This document shows positions 38,884-50,315 of a stretch of DNA of 64,000 bases, piece after piece (position 1 is the first letter of the stretch; every line of letters begins with the position of its first letter). Source of the DNA: Tetrahymena thermophila SB210 (taxonomy: Eukaryota; Ciliophora; Oligohymenophorea; Hymenostomatida; Tetrahymenidae); NCBI RefSeq assembly GCF_000189635.1, contig NW_002476030.1, forward strand, positions 133,165 to 197,164, in the 5' to 3' direction. Under the pieces are notes generated by a model. That model was not told the DNA's origin. It searched no databases and saw only the letters and a program-made list of their open reading frames with translations. The position numbers and the translations under genes were made by a program.

Positions 38884-41800
38884 ATGAAAAATAGTAATTT
38901 AAGCTTCTTCATTTTGCATTTTATTTTTAATATTTTGATTCATGCACTTTATATATTTATGTTTAATTGAAAATGATATTACTCATTCATTTTGGAATTA
39001 TAAACTTATTTGAACTATTTTTTATTAGTTTAATTGAAAAACTGAAGGATCAAACTTTCATTTTTAGATTGTAAGATGAATAATTAAAGGTTGAAAAATA
39101 AATAAATGCCATCATTTGTAATAATGAGACAAAATTATTCCTTGATCAGATTATAGATTTCAAAAAATCAATACAAAAACTGCATTCTTATGAATGTTTT
39201 TTAGAAATATATGGTTATTACTTGCTAGAGACTAAAACTGAATCTTAAAGATATTTTGTTATTGAGTCTGAAGTATACTCTTTTGGAAGCATCAATTATG
39301 AAGATAGCAATATAAATTAGTTTTTGAACTACATTCAAAAATTTTTAAATAATTAGATTTCTGATAAACTATTAAATAAAAAATTAGCTTTATCAAAAAA
39401 TATTTGCTATTGCTCAGGATATAATAACTCACTATAAGTGAAATTAAATATAATAGATCCATAATTTATTGAAGAGAAGGAAGATGAATCTGTAAATGGT
39501 AGTGTCCAAAAAGAGTCTCAGAGCAAAATGAAAGTAGAATTATCAAGAATTTTTGTAGCTGCATCAAAATTTGAAGAATATTTCAATTAAAATCACTCTG
39601 ATTTTTCTCAGCAATACTTTCCAATCATAGATTATTTAACATAAGAAATAAAAAATAAGAATATTTCTTATTTTAAAATTTCTACTTTAAGCAGACAAGA
39701 ATTGATATTGATTTCATTAAATTAGTTAGATGAAAAGTAAGTATGTTAATTCTTTTATATTGATGATAAGTTAAAATTAAAATCGGATCAGTTTCAACTA
39801 CTTCACAAAGTTGCTAAAAAGGATACAAATTAAGATTTTCAATTTATTCAAGGTAAAGAAAATGAGCCTTGCTTTTTTAAAGTAAGATTTAGAAATTTTA
39901 AGTAAAATATCTTGGTTTTGAAAACTAATTTATAGATTTCATAAAGCATATTAGATATTGCCAAGATAATTAATCATTTGTATGATTTATATTAAATTAG
40001 TGGCGTTTTGAAGTTGCAATTGAATAAAAAAATTAATAAAACAGTCGAAGCAATTCAAAACTTTATATCAACCTTAGCCAGCAAGTTTAAATGCTTTTAA
40101 ATCAATAAAAATAAAAATCCTGTCCAAATTATTTAGAAAGACATCAATCTGTTAAATAATTTTTTTAATCAAGTTGATTAATAAGCCATTTTAGAGTTTG
40201 ATTCTGAATACCAAAAAGAGAGAGAACTTTATTACAAAAGTTTGTGCAATTACCTTAAGAAAATCAATGCTGCATTAGTTTTAGAATAGGATAGGAATAA
40301 TGTAAAAATTACAAAAAATTGGTAGATCCAACTCTAATACAAAAAATTAATCAAAGATGAAAGTATTTTTAGTTAAATAAATATTTTAAAGGTAGATTTG
40401 AAGGATAAATAAGATACAAATAAATTTATAGAAATCTACAACTTTTCAAACATTAAATCTTTGAAATTAATGTATTGCTTTTTTGATTTGCCATAGTTAA
40501 TATCTATAAACTTTGATAATATTCAACTTTATCAAAATATTCTGTAGAACTTACAAGACCTTCCTTTTTGGGAATTCCTTAAAAGCATTACAATCAAATA
40601 CACTAAAAATGAAATTTTTTATAATCTTCCATCCAGAATATGCAGCTCTATTTTATTATATATTGCTATTAAAAACTAATTAGCTAGAGTAAAGTTTCTT
40701 AAAGATCTAAAATTAGAATTTACATAATTTTTGGTTGAAGTTGATAAAATTTTATTTCTTATACTTTTACACTTTAATAATGATAAATAAAGCAATCAGA
40801 TAAATCCTCTACTAAAATAAGGATAAACTTAACCTGCTTAAGCACTTAAATTATTTGAGTAACAATAATACTAGTAGCAGCAACAAAATTAATAAGAAGG
40901 CGGTAGCTCATTTTCAATAGATTAAAATAACTAGACTAAAAGTATCTTTTAAGTTCAAGAATAATAAAATAAATAAGAAACAAAGATAAAGAGCTCTCTG
41001 TTCTAAAATTCAGCAAGTAACTTATTTTCTCAAGGATAAATACAACCAAATATATTTGATAAATCATTTAAAGAATTGAAAAATGTAGAAAGCTAATAGA
41101 GTTTGAATGGTGTATAATCTTAGTTAAAAGATTTAAAATGTTTCATCTAAGAAAAATAAACTAATCTAGAAAGCAGCTAGCCTCCAAATTTTAATATTTT
41201 TGAATAAAATGGTAAAACAAAATAAAATAACAATCAAATTAATAACAGCTTGTTTGAGAAAAGCAACAAAAATGTATTTAATGACCTTGAAAACGAAGAA
41301 GAGAGCAGCTATAAAAAAAAGAGAATCAATAATGAATTGAATTTGCATTAAAAATTCGAGCATTAATTGAGCTCAATTATATATGATAATTAGAGACTAA
41401 TTACCAACTGTTCCTAAACATAAAACATGCTTACATTTGAGTACGAAAACGAAAAATTTAAATAAATAGGAAAATTAAAGGTTGTGTCATAGATTGCTAA
41501 TAATAAGCAGGAATTTATCTCATTTGAATGTGATAATAGAGAAAATATTGATTGCTATTTTATTTAAACTAAAAGGTAGATTTGTGATCCGATTCTAGTT
41601 GAGAAATGGCAACTTTTTTCAATTTAATCTGAAATTTTCTAAAAAATAATTGGATAGAGCTACAAACCAGGATGTTGTCATCATTAATACAATTTATTAA
41701 TAGGATAGCTATACAAATAGTAGCAACATCTAGAGCATCTTAGCTTAAGTATATGTGTCTGTGATTATATGATTGAAAACAACTCTTTTTAGCTCTACTT

Positions 41801-42017
41801 TGACACTCAGTTGCATAATAAGCTTAGAAGCTTAGCTTTAGTTATCAATAAGAATTATTCTTCTCAATACAATTTAGTTTCGAAAAGCATATTTAAGCAA
41901 ATAAAACATCTCAATAATTTAAATATCCTAAAACTCAAGTTCCAAGATTTAGCACTAAATAAAAACTTCACTATTCTAAAAAAACAGAAAAGACTCGTAA
42001 CCCTTATAATTTAATGA
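38884..42017 (+). CDS. Unrecognised protein, tandem paralogue 1
   Basis: The continuous frame from 39076 to TGA 42015-42017 is clear. A 10-base first exon, 38884-38893 (MKN), joins in phase and has an exact counterpart in the second copy. A TTTTTAG acceptor at 39067 with another first exon is the alternative. Total about 983 residues. Residues 1-600 are mostly helical with dispersed leucines and aromatics (YFVIESEVYSFGS, LPFWEFLKSITIKYTKNE). Residues about 620-790 are Gln/Asn/Ser-rich with repeated LF/IF motifs (NLFSQG, PNIFD, SLFEKS). The C-terminal 200 residues contain SYKPGCCHHQYNLLIGQLYK and a leucine-periodic end (LNNLNILKLKF) like a degenerate leucine-rich repeat. I do not know the family; no enzyme motif is visible. 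Confidence 0.75.
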
Positions 42018-42691
42018 TTCTCCTGGCTGGAATCTTTTATTAAAATTTATCACCATTCATTCTTATTTATACAAAAAATTTATATAAGTTTGTTTTGCAT
42101 ATTTTGTTTGAATTTGATAATAATCTAAAGGAGGGTGTTAAAATTTTAAAAAAATCAATTCATTAAAAAAAATATATCTTCAGAAACTTTATTTTGACTG
42201 CCCAAACCCTGCCCAAAAAGTTAATTCATACCCTCTTGTGCCTTGCATCAATTTATTTTATATACTTTTATTCAATAAAATTTAATTACTTTTTGAAATT
42301 TACTTATTTATTTATTTATACTTAGCTTAACTAAAAAATTAATGTAATTTAAAATATTTGTAATTAAATGCCTGCCATTCACTTATCTAATCGTATTTCA
42401 AAGCTGCTAGATTTTTGAATGGCATTCTCTATAATAAATTTCAAAGTTTAATTAATCAATAAAGATGTAAAACTTTTTATTTAAGTTTTTATAAATTTTT
42501 TTTGTGAGCATTTTCTTTGCTGAGTTCAATCAACAAAACTACATATCCTATTTATTCTAATTAATTCCCAAAAAAGTTATTTGTCCTCAAATTTTTTTCC
42601 TGATTAAATCTTGAATTTTTGAATTATATCAAATCAAGAGGACATTTATGATATTAAATAATTATTATCCATATATTATCTTTAATGATAA

Positions 42692-42722
<31 letters not shown>

Positions 42723-42887
42723 ATCAATTAAAAACAAGACATAGTTTATTCTATAGTAAATATATATTTAATTATATATTGATCATGTTTTCTAGTTAGG
42801 AAAGTATAAATTAAAAAGACATAAGTGACTTTGCAAGCTAGCTAATCGTTCAAAACCCTCACTACAAAAATTTGAAAATTATTAATA
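42018..42887. other. Intergenic region between the two tandem paralogues
   Basis: Non-coding. The right half (about 42580-42887) repeats the upstream region of the first paralogue. An (AATA)n tract at 42691-42723 is expanded compared with the first copy. A GC-richer patch at about 42200-42250 has no recognisable function. Confidence 0.5.
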
Positions 42888-45800
42888 ATGAAAAAGGGTA
42901 ATTTAAGATTCGTTTGTTTTATGCATTTTTATTCTTGATTTTTATTTTAACATTAATATTATTTTTAAGTTTATACAAAATAAATTTAAACTCTTGATTG
43001 ATTGATTGATTATTTTGGTATTCTAAACTTAATAGAACAATCCATTTTTTATTAGTTTAATAGAAAAATTGAGGAACCAAACTTTCATATTTAGATTGTA
43101 AGATGATCAATTAAAGGTCGAGAAATAAATAAATGCGATCATTTGTAATAATGAAACTAAATCTGCTATAGATCAGATAGTAGATTTCAAAAAATCAATA
43201 CAAAAACTGTACGGCTATGAGTGCTTTTTAGAAGTTTATGGTCAATACTGGCTAGACATCAAAACAGAATCTTAGAGATATTTTGTTATTGAGACAGAAG
43301 TATACTCTTTTGAAGATATTAATTATGAAGATAAAGATATCACTTTGTTTATGTGCAACATTCAAAAGCTTTTAAATAATCAGATTTCTAATAAACTATT
43401 AAATCAAAAATTAGCTTTATAAAAAAATATTTGTTATTGCTTAGGAAATAATAACTCATAAAAAGTAAAATTAAATATAATAGATCCTTAATTTATTGAA
43501 GAGAAAGAAGATGATATCAAATCTGCTAGTGAAAGTGCTCAAAATGAATCTCAGAACAAACTGAAGAAAGTAGAATTATCAAGAACTTTTGTAGCTGTAT
43601 CTAGATTTGAGGAGTATTTCAACTAAAATTATTCTGATTTCTCACAGTAATACTCTCCAATCATAGATTTTTTAAAATAAGAAATAAAAAATAAGAATAT
43701 TTCTTACCTTAAAATTTCTACTTTAAACAGACAAGAGATTATATTGAAGTCTTTAAATCAACTACATGAAAAGTAGGTGAGTTAAATCTTTTATCTTGAT
43801 GATAGCTTAGATCTAAAAAAAGACCAGTTTTAATTTCTACAAGAAATTGCTTGTAAGAATTTTAATTCAGATTTTTAGTTTGTTGAAAGGAAAGTAGATG
43901 AAGCATGCTTTTTTATAGTTAGATTTAGAAACTTTAAGCAAAATATTTTGGCTTTAAAAAATAATTAATAAATTTCACAAAACATAGTAGATATTTCCAA
44001 GATAATTAATCATTTATATGATTTGTATTAAATTAATAGATTTTTGAAGTTGCATTTAAAGAAAAATATTAATAAAATAATTGAAGCAATTTAAAATTTT
44101 AAATCAATTTATGCTCAATAGTTTAAATTCTTTCGATCCAGCAAAATTTAAAATCCCATTTAAATTATTTAAGAAGATATCTAATTGCTTAATAAGTTAT
44201 TTAATCAACCTGAACAGTAAATTGTTTAATTTTTTAATTCTGAATACCGAAATAAGAGAGAAATTTATTACAAAAGTTTGAATGATTGCCATTAGAAAAT
44301 AAATGCTGCAATAATTCTAGAAAATGAAAGCAATCATGTAAAAATAAATAAAAAATTTGAAGTCTAACTCGAATACTATAAACTGATCAAAGACGAAAGT
44401 GTATTAAGTTAAATTGATATTTTAAAGATAAATTTAACTAATTATTAAAAGACTAATCAATAATTCATATAAATCTACAAATGCCCTCACATAAAATCTC
44501 TAAAATTATATGACTTTATTAATTTTTCATTTGAAATATCTCATAACTTTAGCAATATCTTATTTAACCAAAATATTCTGTCAAATTTACAAGATGCTCC
44601 TTTTTGGGAATCCCTCTAAAGCATTTCAATAGTATAAAATATGACTAATAAATATGATGTATGCAGTTCTATTTTATTTTACATTGCTATAAAAAGTTAA
44701 TTGGCTAGAGTAAAGTGCCTTAAGCAGCTCAAAATAAATTTTACACCATTTTTGAGTGAAGTTAATGATGATTTGTGCTTATTTTTATTACAACATAAAA
44801 ATGATAAATCAAACATTCCTAATAATTCTCTACAAAAATAGTATGAGGATTAACACATTTAAACACATAAATTATTTGAATAACAACAACAAAAATAACA
44901 ACAACAACAACAATAACAACAACAACAACAATAGCAATAATAATCACAATAGCATTTGCATCAATAATTAAAAAATAGCTTATTTTTAAATGATTAGAAC
45001 ATCTAAACAAAAAATATCTTTTAAGTACAAGAATAATAATAGAAATAAGAAGTAAATATTAACAATTCACTGTTCTAAAATTCAGCAAATAATATATTTT
45101 CTCAAGGATAAGAGCAAAAAAATATATTTAATCAATCGAAAGTATCAAATAATATTGAAAGCTTATAAACTTAAAATGGTCCATAATTTTAATTAAATAA
45201 TTTAAAATCTTTCATTTAAGAAAAATAAATGAAACTAGAAAATACTTAGCTTCCAAATTTTAATACTTTTGAATTAAAGACTAGAGAAAAATAAAATGAC
45301 AGCCAAATTAATAGTAGTTTATTTGAGAATAAAAACAAATATGTGTTTAAAGAAAATGAGTATAAAGACGACAAAGGAAGAAAAAAAAAATTAAGAAATT
45401 TCCTTTATGAAGACAAAAAAGATGACAAATATAATGAAGAATATAAAAAGTATTAAATGTAGTAAACATTTATAAAATATTATTTGAGGAAACAAGTTAC
45501 AAATTACTCCATCAAAGAAAATATGCTTATCTATGAGTATGAAAGTGAACATTTTTAATAATTAGGAAGACTAAAAGTTGTATCATAGATTGATAATACT
45601 AAGCAGGACGTTTTATCATTCGAGTGTGACAATAGAGAAAAGCTTGATTGTCATTTAATTATGAGTGAAAAGCAAGATTTTGATTAATTTCTTGTAGATA
45701 ATTGGTAAATTTTTTCAATTTAATCTGAAGTTTTCAAAAAATTAATTGGATAGAGCTACAAACCAGGATGTTGTCACTATTAATTCAATTTATTAATAGG

Positions 45801-46107
45801 ATAGCTATACAAATAGTAGCAACATCTAGAGCATCTTTGCTTAAGTATATCTATTTGCGATTATATGATTTAAAATAACTGTTTTTAGCTCTAATTTGAC
45901 GCTCAGTTGCATAATAAACTTAGAAGCTTAGTTTTAGTTATAGATAAAAATTATTCTTTTTCTAAATAAAATTTAATTGAAAAATGTATATTTCAGCAAA
46001 TAAAACATTTAGAAAATTTAAATATCCTAAAGCTTAAGATTGAAAATGTTGAACAATGTTAAAATACTATGAAAAAATTAAAAAGACTAGTAATCCTTAC
46101 CAAATGA
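42888..46107 (+). CDS. Unrecognised protein, tandem paralogue 2, with polyglutamine tract
   Basis: Second copy of the gene at 38884, read in one frame from 43103 to TGA 46105-46107, with a matching 10-base exon 42888-42897 (MKK), about 1,004 residues. It aligns with paralogue 1 end to end, for example YFVIETEVYSFED, RFRNFKQNIL, ISTLNRQE and SYKPGCCHYQFNLLIGQLYK. It differs by a glutamine run (about 44880-44965, mainly CAA with interspersed TAA/TAG) and by a longer Lys/Glu/Asp-rich segment near 45360-45470. The frame has no internal TGA over its whole length, so it is probably functional. The block at 45745-45880 is almost identical in DNA to 41649-41790, well above the rest of the pair. Confidence 0.75.
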
Positions 46108-47133
46108 TTGATTATTCTGAGATATTCGTTAAATATTTATTATTATTCTTGATTTATATGGATGGATAGAAAGTATATGTTTGACAATAAGTTTAAATTC
46201 AATTATGTAAATTGATCCTATTTAAGATTGCTCAATATTTTATTTAATTGAACATTTATTTAAAGAGATTTAATTTACTATAAAATTCTTTAATTGCTTT
46301 CAAAATTTAGTCTGTTATTTATTTAAAGACTATTCTTATCTTCTTAATATATTTATTTCATAAGCATATCTTTAAAAATTATTTTAATATTTTGGTCAAT
46401 TTTAGCACTTTTAAAATAGGCAAAGACACTTAATTTATTTTTATTTAGTTAATTTTCACATAATACAAGTTCATAAACTTAGACTTTTTTAAAATTAATT
46501 ATTAAGATTTTTATTTCATCATCAATATTTTTTTTGCAAAAATATTGCTAATTGCAGATTTTTTTTTTTGTGATAGAGAGATAAATAGTGATAGGTTACA
46601 CCTTTTACTATTTATCTTTCTAATAAAAATTAATATAATATTAAAAAAATTTATACAATAGTATTATATATATATATTTATGTATTTTGTATGTAGTTTA
46701 TAATAATTTAAATAAATTTAAAAATTTTACTTTTACATAAAATTAATATAAAAAATAAATTAATAAAGTATTGATTAAACTATTCTTATTTTAAAATATA
46801 TATTAAATTTTTTATATAATACTTGCAAAATTCTAAGCTAAAAGTATTAATTTCAGAATAATTTTTTTTTGAATTAAAAATTGTTTAAATTTTAGTAGAA
46901 AGTTTAAATCGAAATTTCCAAAAATTATTTTAATTTTATTTATTTAAAATTTGAATCATCAAAAAATAATTTTTTATTTATTTTATTTATAAATATTTTA
47001 ATACCAAATTACAAATTAAATTAGAGCTAAGATAAATAATAAAAACAGACATATAAAAATTTATTACACAAAATTTATTGTTTGAAGAAATATTTAATTC
47101 TTTTAATTAAAAGTTTAGCTCCATTTTTATTTT
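46108..47133. other. Intergenic region between convergent genes
   Basis: A/T-rich non-coding spacer between the 3' ends of paralogue 2 and the OSCA-like gene. It contains the long inverted repeat listed separately, preceded by poly-T. Confidence 0.5.
46575..46621. other. Long inverted repeat (15-bp arms)
   Basis: Left arm 46575-46589 (AGAGAGATAAATAGT) and right arm 46607-46621 (ACTATTTATCTTTCT) pair at 14 of 15 positions around a 17-base loop that carries GGTTACACC. It lies between two convergent genes, after a run of T. It could form a transcript 3'-end hairpin, be a small-RNA precursor, or be the remnant of a small mobile element. Confidence 0.5.
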
Positions 47134-49473
47134 TCAAAGCTTGTTCTATGAAGGAGTTATAATGTCATCCATTAATTATTCTAATAACTATTTTTTTTCA
47201 GTTACTTTTAAAAAGTCGATTGTAGCTTGTCTTTTTGTTGCTGGATTCTCTCTATCGTAATCAGTAATGAAATTTAACTTAACTTTATCATAATTCTCTA
47301 TATTACAAACAGCTTTTTAGATTTTGAAGTATTTTATATTCAGCTTTTTGATAGGGATGAAGAAGTGTATTATGCTAATTATTATCCCTATTATAGCAGG
47401 AAAATTAAACTAATCACTATCAACAGTCATTAAAGTAAAGAAAAATGATGAAAATGAATATATTATTATAGACATTTTTAACATCTTTATCATGTTATAG
47501 CTTAAAGATGATCCCATATTAAAAGGTACAAAAGTTCTCTTAATAAGATCATACTTAGCAGTAAAATACTATATGATTAACGCTAAAATGGAGTAAAGCA
47601 AGCAGAATGGCATTACGGTGCAGTAAGCAAGTGTCATAAAGAGAGTTCTCATAGTTTGTGAGTATTAAAACTCAATCAAAAAAGGTGGTTCTTCAAATAT
47701 ATTTAGTAGCTCTTTTTAAGTCAGAACACATTTATCTTAATTCTTTAAAACTCTGTTTCTAATAAAGTTCTTGATCAAATTTGGATAGCTCACAAAAAAC
47801 ATTCCTAATGGTAAAAATGTATTCAGAAGAAAAATACTATTCTAATTCATTAAAACTCCTGATCTGTTATAAAGCATTGAATAGTATGAAGTTTCATTAA
47901 TCATCACTTTTACTAATAGTGGCACTAGTATACTGTTACCAAACTGAGCGATACACAAGAAATAAGCAAATGCTAAATTATAATATGTTCTTGTATGCAG
48001 TCTTTTGAAATCAACCATAATTCCAACAACTAAAACTAATATTTGGTTTATTATTGAGATGAGGCAAGAAATTAAGAGGGAAATAATTTAGATTACTGCT
48101 TTTTCATAGAAACTTGTTACGTCATGTAAATTATTAACATAGTTGAGCTACTTTTAGCATAAATAGTAAATAAATATTGATCCTAATGCTAGGAAAGCGA
48201 GCCCTAAAAGTATTGCTACTGCAATTCTAATTATTCTATTGAGCTTTGAAACATTTAAATTCTCCCAGAATATTTCTGTTGGCTCAGGTGCTTGAGAGAT
48301 TTCTAAATATTTATTTTTATATAAAAACTATTTTTATTGTGCTAACTGTAATAACTCTTCCTTTTAACTCTCAGTCTGGAAGGAAACTAGAGCTATTCCA
48401 ACAAATTATTTGCTCATAAATTCAAAGCCTTTACCTTCTGCCATTTTTTACTCAAACTGCTCAATTTTTTAATTAATTTATTTGATTTTTTCATCCTAAA
48501 AAGTTACAGTTGACAAATTGTAAAAGTTCTACTACTTTATCTATTGCTTTAAAATGTTTTGTTTCTCTTTAACAATTTTTTATTTTTCATCTTTTAGCTG
48601 GTAAAGCTCACTTAAATTATAGCACAAATTTATCTTTGCAACCTTAAGTTCTGTTCCAATAAGCTAAGGATTCTCTAAAAAACTCTTTAAATCGCTGTCT
48701 ACATCTATATTTTAAGATATTGTTATATTGTCCGAATGAACAGGAATATTGTTTATCATGACTGTGTAGTCTCCAGGTGAAACGTATATTTGATCATTTA
48801 ATAATTCTTACTATCTCTAGCTATAAATTATAAACTAAACTAATCCAATTAAACCAAACAAAGTGAGTAAATTGAGCCATTGCTGCATCATTATAGTTTC
48901 CGAATCTTTAGATCTATTTCCTAGTGTATAAACATTGACCCAATTCTTAAAACAGCCTTCCTGAGTGTTATCTTATTAGCACTAATTTCCCTCTTAGTTG
49001 TTAAAAATATTATAAAGCCCTCCAACCAGAAAAATAAATATTAAATAAAAAGTTGCAAGCTTGATGAATTAAAAGAACATTGGAAACCCTGACCCTAAAA
49101 AGCTTAAATCTGTCACTTAGCAATCAAGATTTAGAGATTTCCTATCTATGTTTCTACCACAACAATCACACCTTTCGCAGTTCTTTTACAAATTAGAAAT
49201 TTGATTTGCTTTCTAAATTGATAAAGGACCAACTCTAGTTGCTTTTCTATGATCTTCCGCTAATTTGAAACAAGGAGGAATTTGATCAAAATCAACCTTA
49301 CTAAGAAAATCTCCAATTACATTTTTCAATTTTTGATTTGAATAGAATTATTAATAATCATGCTCTTTTTATTCTTAGTCTCCCTCCATTTAAATTACTT
49401 GTTTAGCTACAAATTTACCATGGTTTGTAATTGGTAATAAAGGTATATCTAAAGTATTTTGTTGAATATCCAT
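47134..49473 (-). CDS. OSCA/TMEM63-like membrane channel, copy 1
   Basis: Intronless, 779 residues, ATG at 49473-49471, TGA at 47136-47134. The family (OSCA in plants, TMEM63 in animals, CSC1 in yeast) forms mechanically or osmotically gated cation channels. Support: the motif QAPEPTEIFWENL (Trp403) that precedes the channel core; a preceding cytosolic region with TVMINNIPVHSDN and GIALVSFQT, like the RNA-fold domain of the family; and about nine hydrophobic segments, including LSFLGSGFPMFFQFIK, YYNLAFAYFLCIAQFGNSIL and FPAIIGIIISIIHFFIP. The N terminus carries a Cys cluster CERCDCCG (99-106) that may bind metal and is not a usual family feature. It probably sits in the plasma or contractile-vacuole membrane; that is inference. 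It forms a same-strand pair with the gene 842 bases upstream. Confidence 0.78.
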
Positions 49474-50315
49474 TTTGAAAATTTAATGTTTGCTTTTTAG
49501 CTTATTGCGTTTTTTGATTTAAAAAATAATAAATTTTTTAATTAAAAATATACATTAAAAGATAAAGGCAAATCTAAATATAAACCAATAACAATAATTT
49601 AACTTTTCGAAGATATTTTAAACAATGAGTAGCTTATTTCTTATAGATAAAGAAAGATAATTTTTGTTCCTTATTTGTTCATTAATTTATTTATTTGTAT
49701 GAAACAAACAATTCAACTATTTTAAAATTTAATTTATAACTTCTAAAATAGAATAAAAAGAATTACATAAAATTCTAAATAAACAATGTATTAAAATAAT
49801 AAAAATAAAAACCATTTCTTAAATGATATTTAATACTATCATTTGCTTCCTATTAAATAACATATTTTAGATTTTATAATTTAAATCTTTTATTTTTTCT
49901 TGATTTATAATTATCATAAATACTTTGGAATATATATTTATAAGAAATTAATTTTAATTAATATGTTTTTTATAAAATTGTTTGTGTATTAATACAATAT
50001 AATTTTTTCAATATTATTATTTTATTTGAAGGAAACTAATTAAAATAAAATATAAATTTAAATCTAATTTTTGATTGAAAATATAACTTAGATATTTAAA
50101 ATTGATTTTTTATTATAATTAAAATTTTAATAAAATTTTTTCTCGTTTCAAAGGATATTATCAAGAATAATAAAAATGGAAAACAATTTTTAATGAAAAA
50201 ATAGTCTGGTAAATGAATAAATTACTTAAATTTATCAACTTTTGATACAAATTATATTATTTTAATAAGATACAAATGTTTTTTTTAATATGATTAGATC
50301 ATTTTTTATTTGATT
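49474..50315. other. Spacer between the two OSCA-like genes
   Basis: A/T-rich, non-coding. It should hold the promoter of copy 1 and the 3' end of copy 2. I see no distinct element. Confidence 0.5.
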
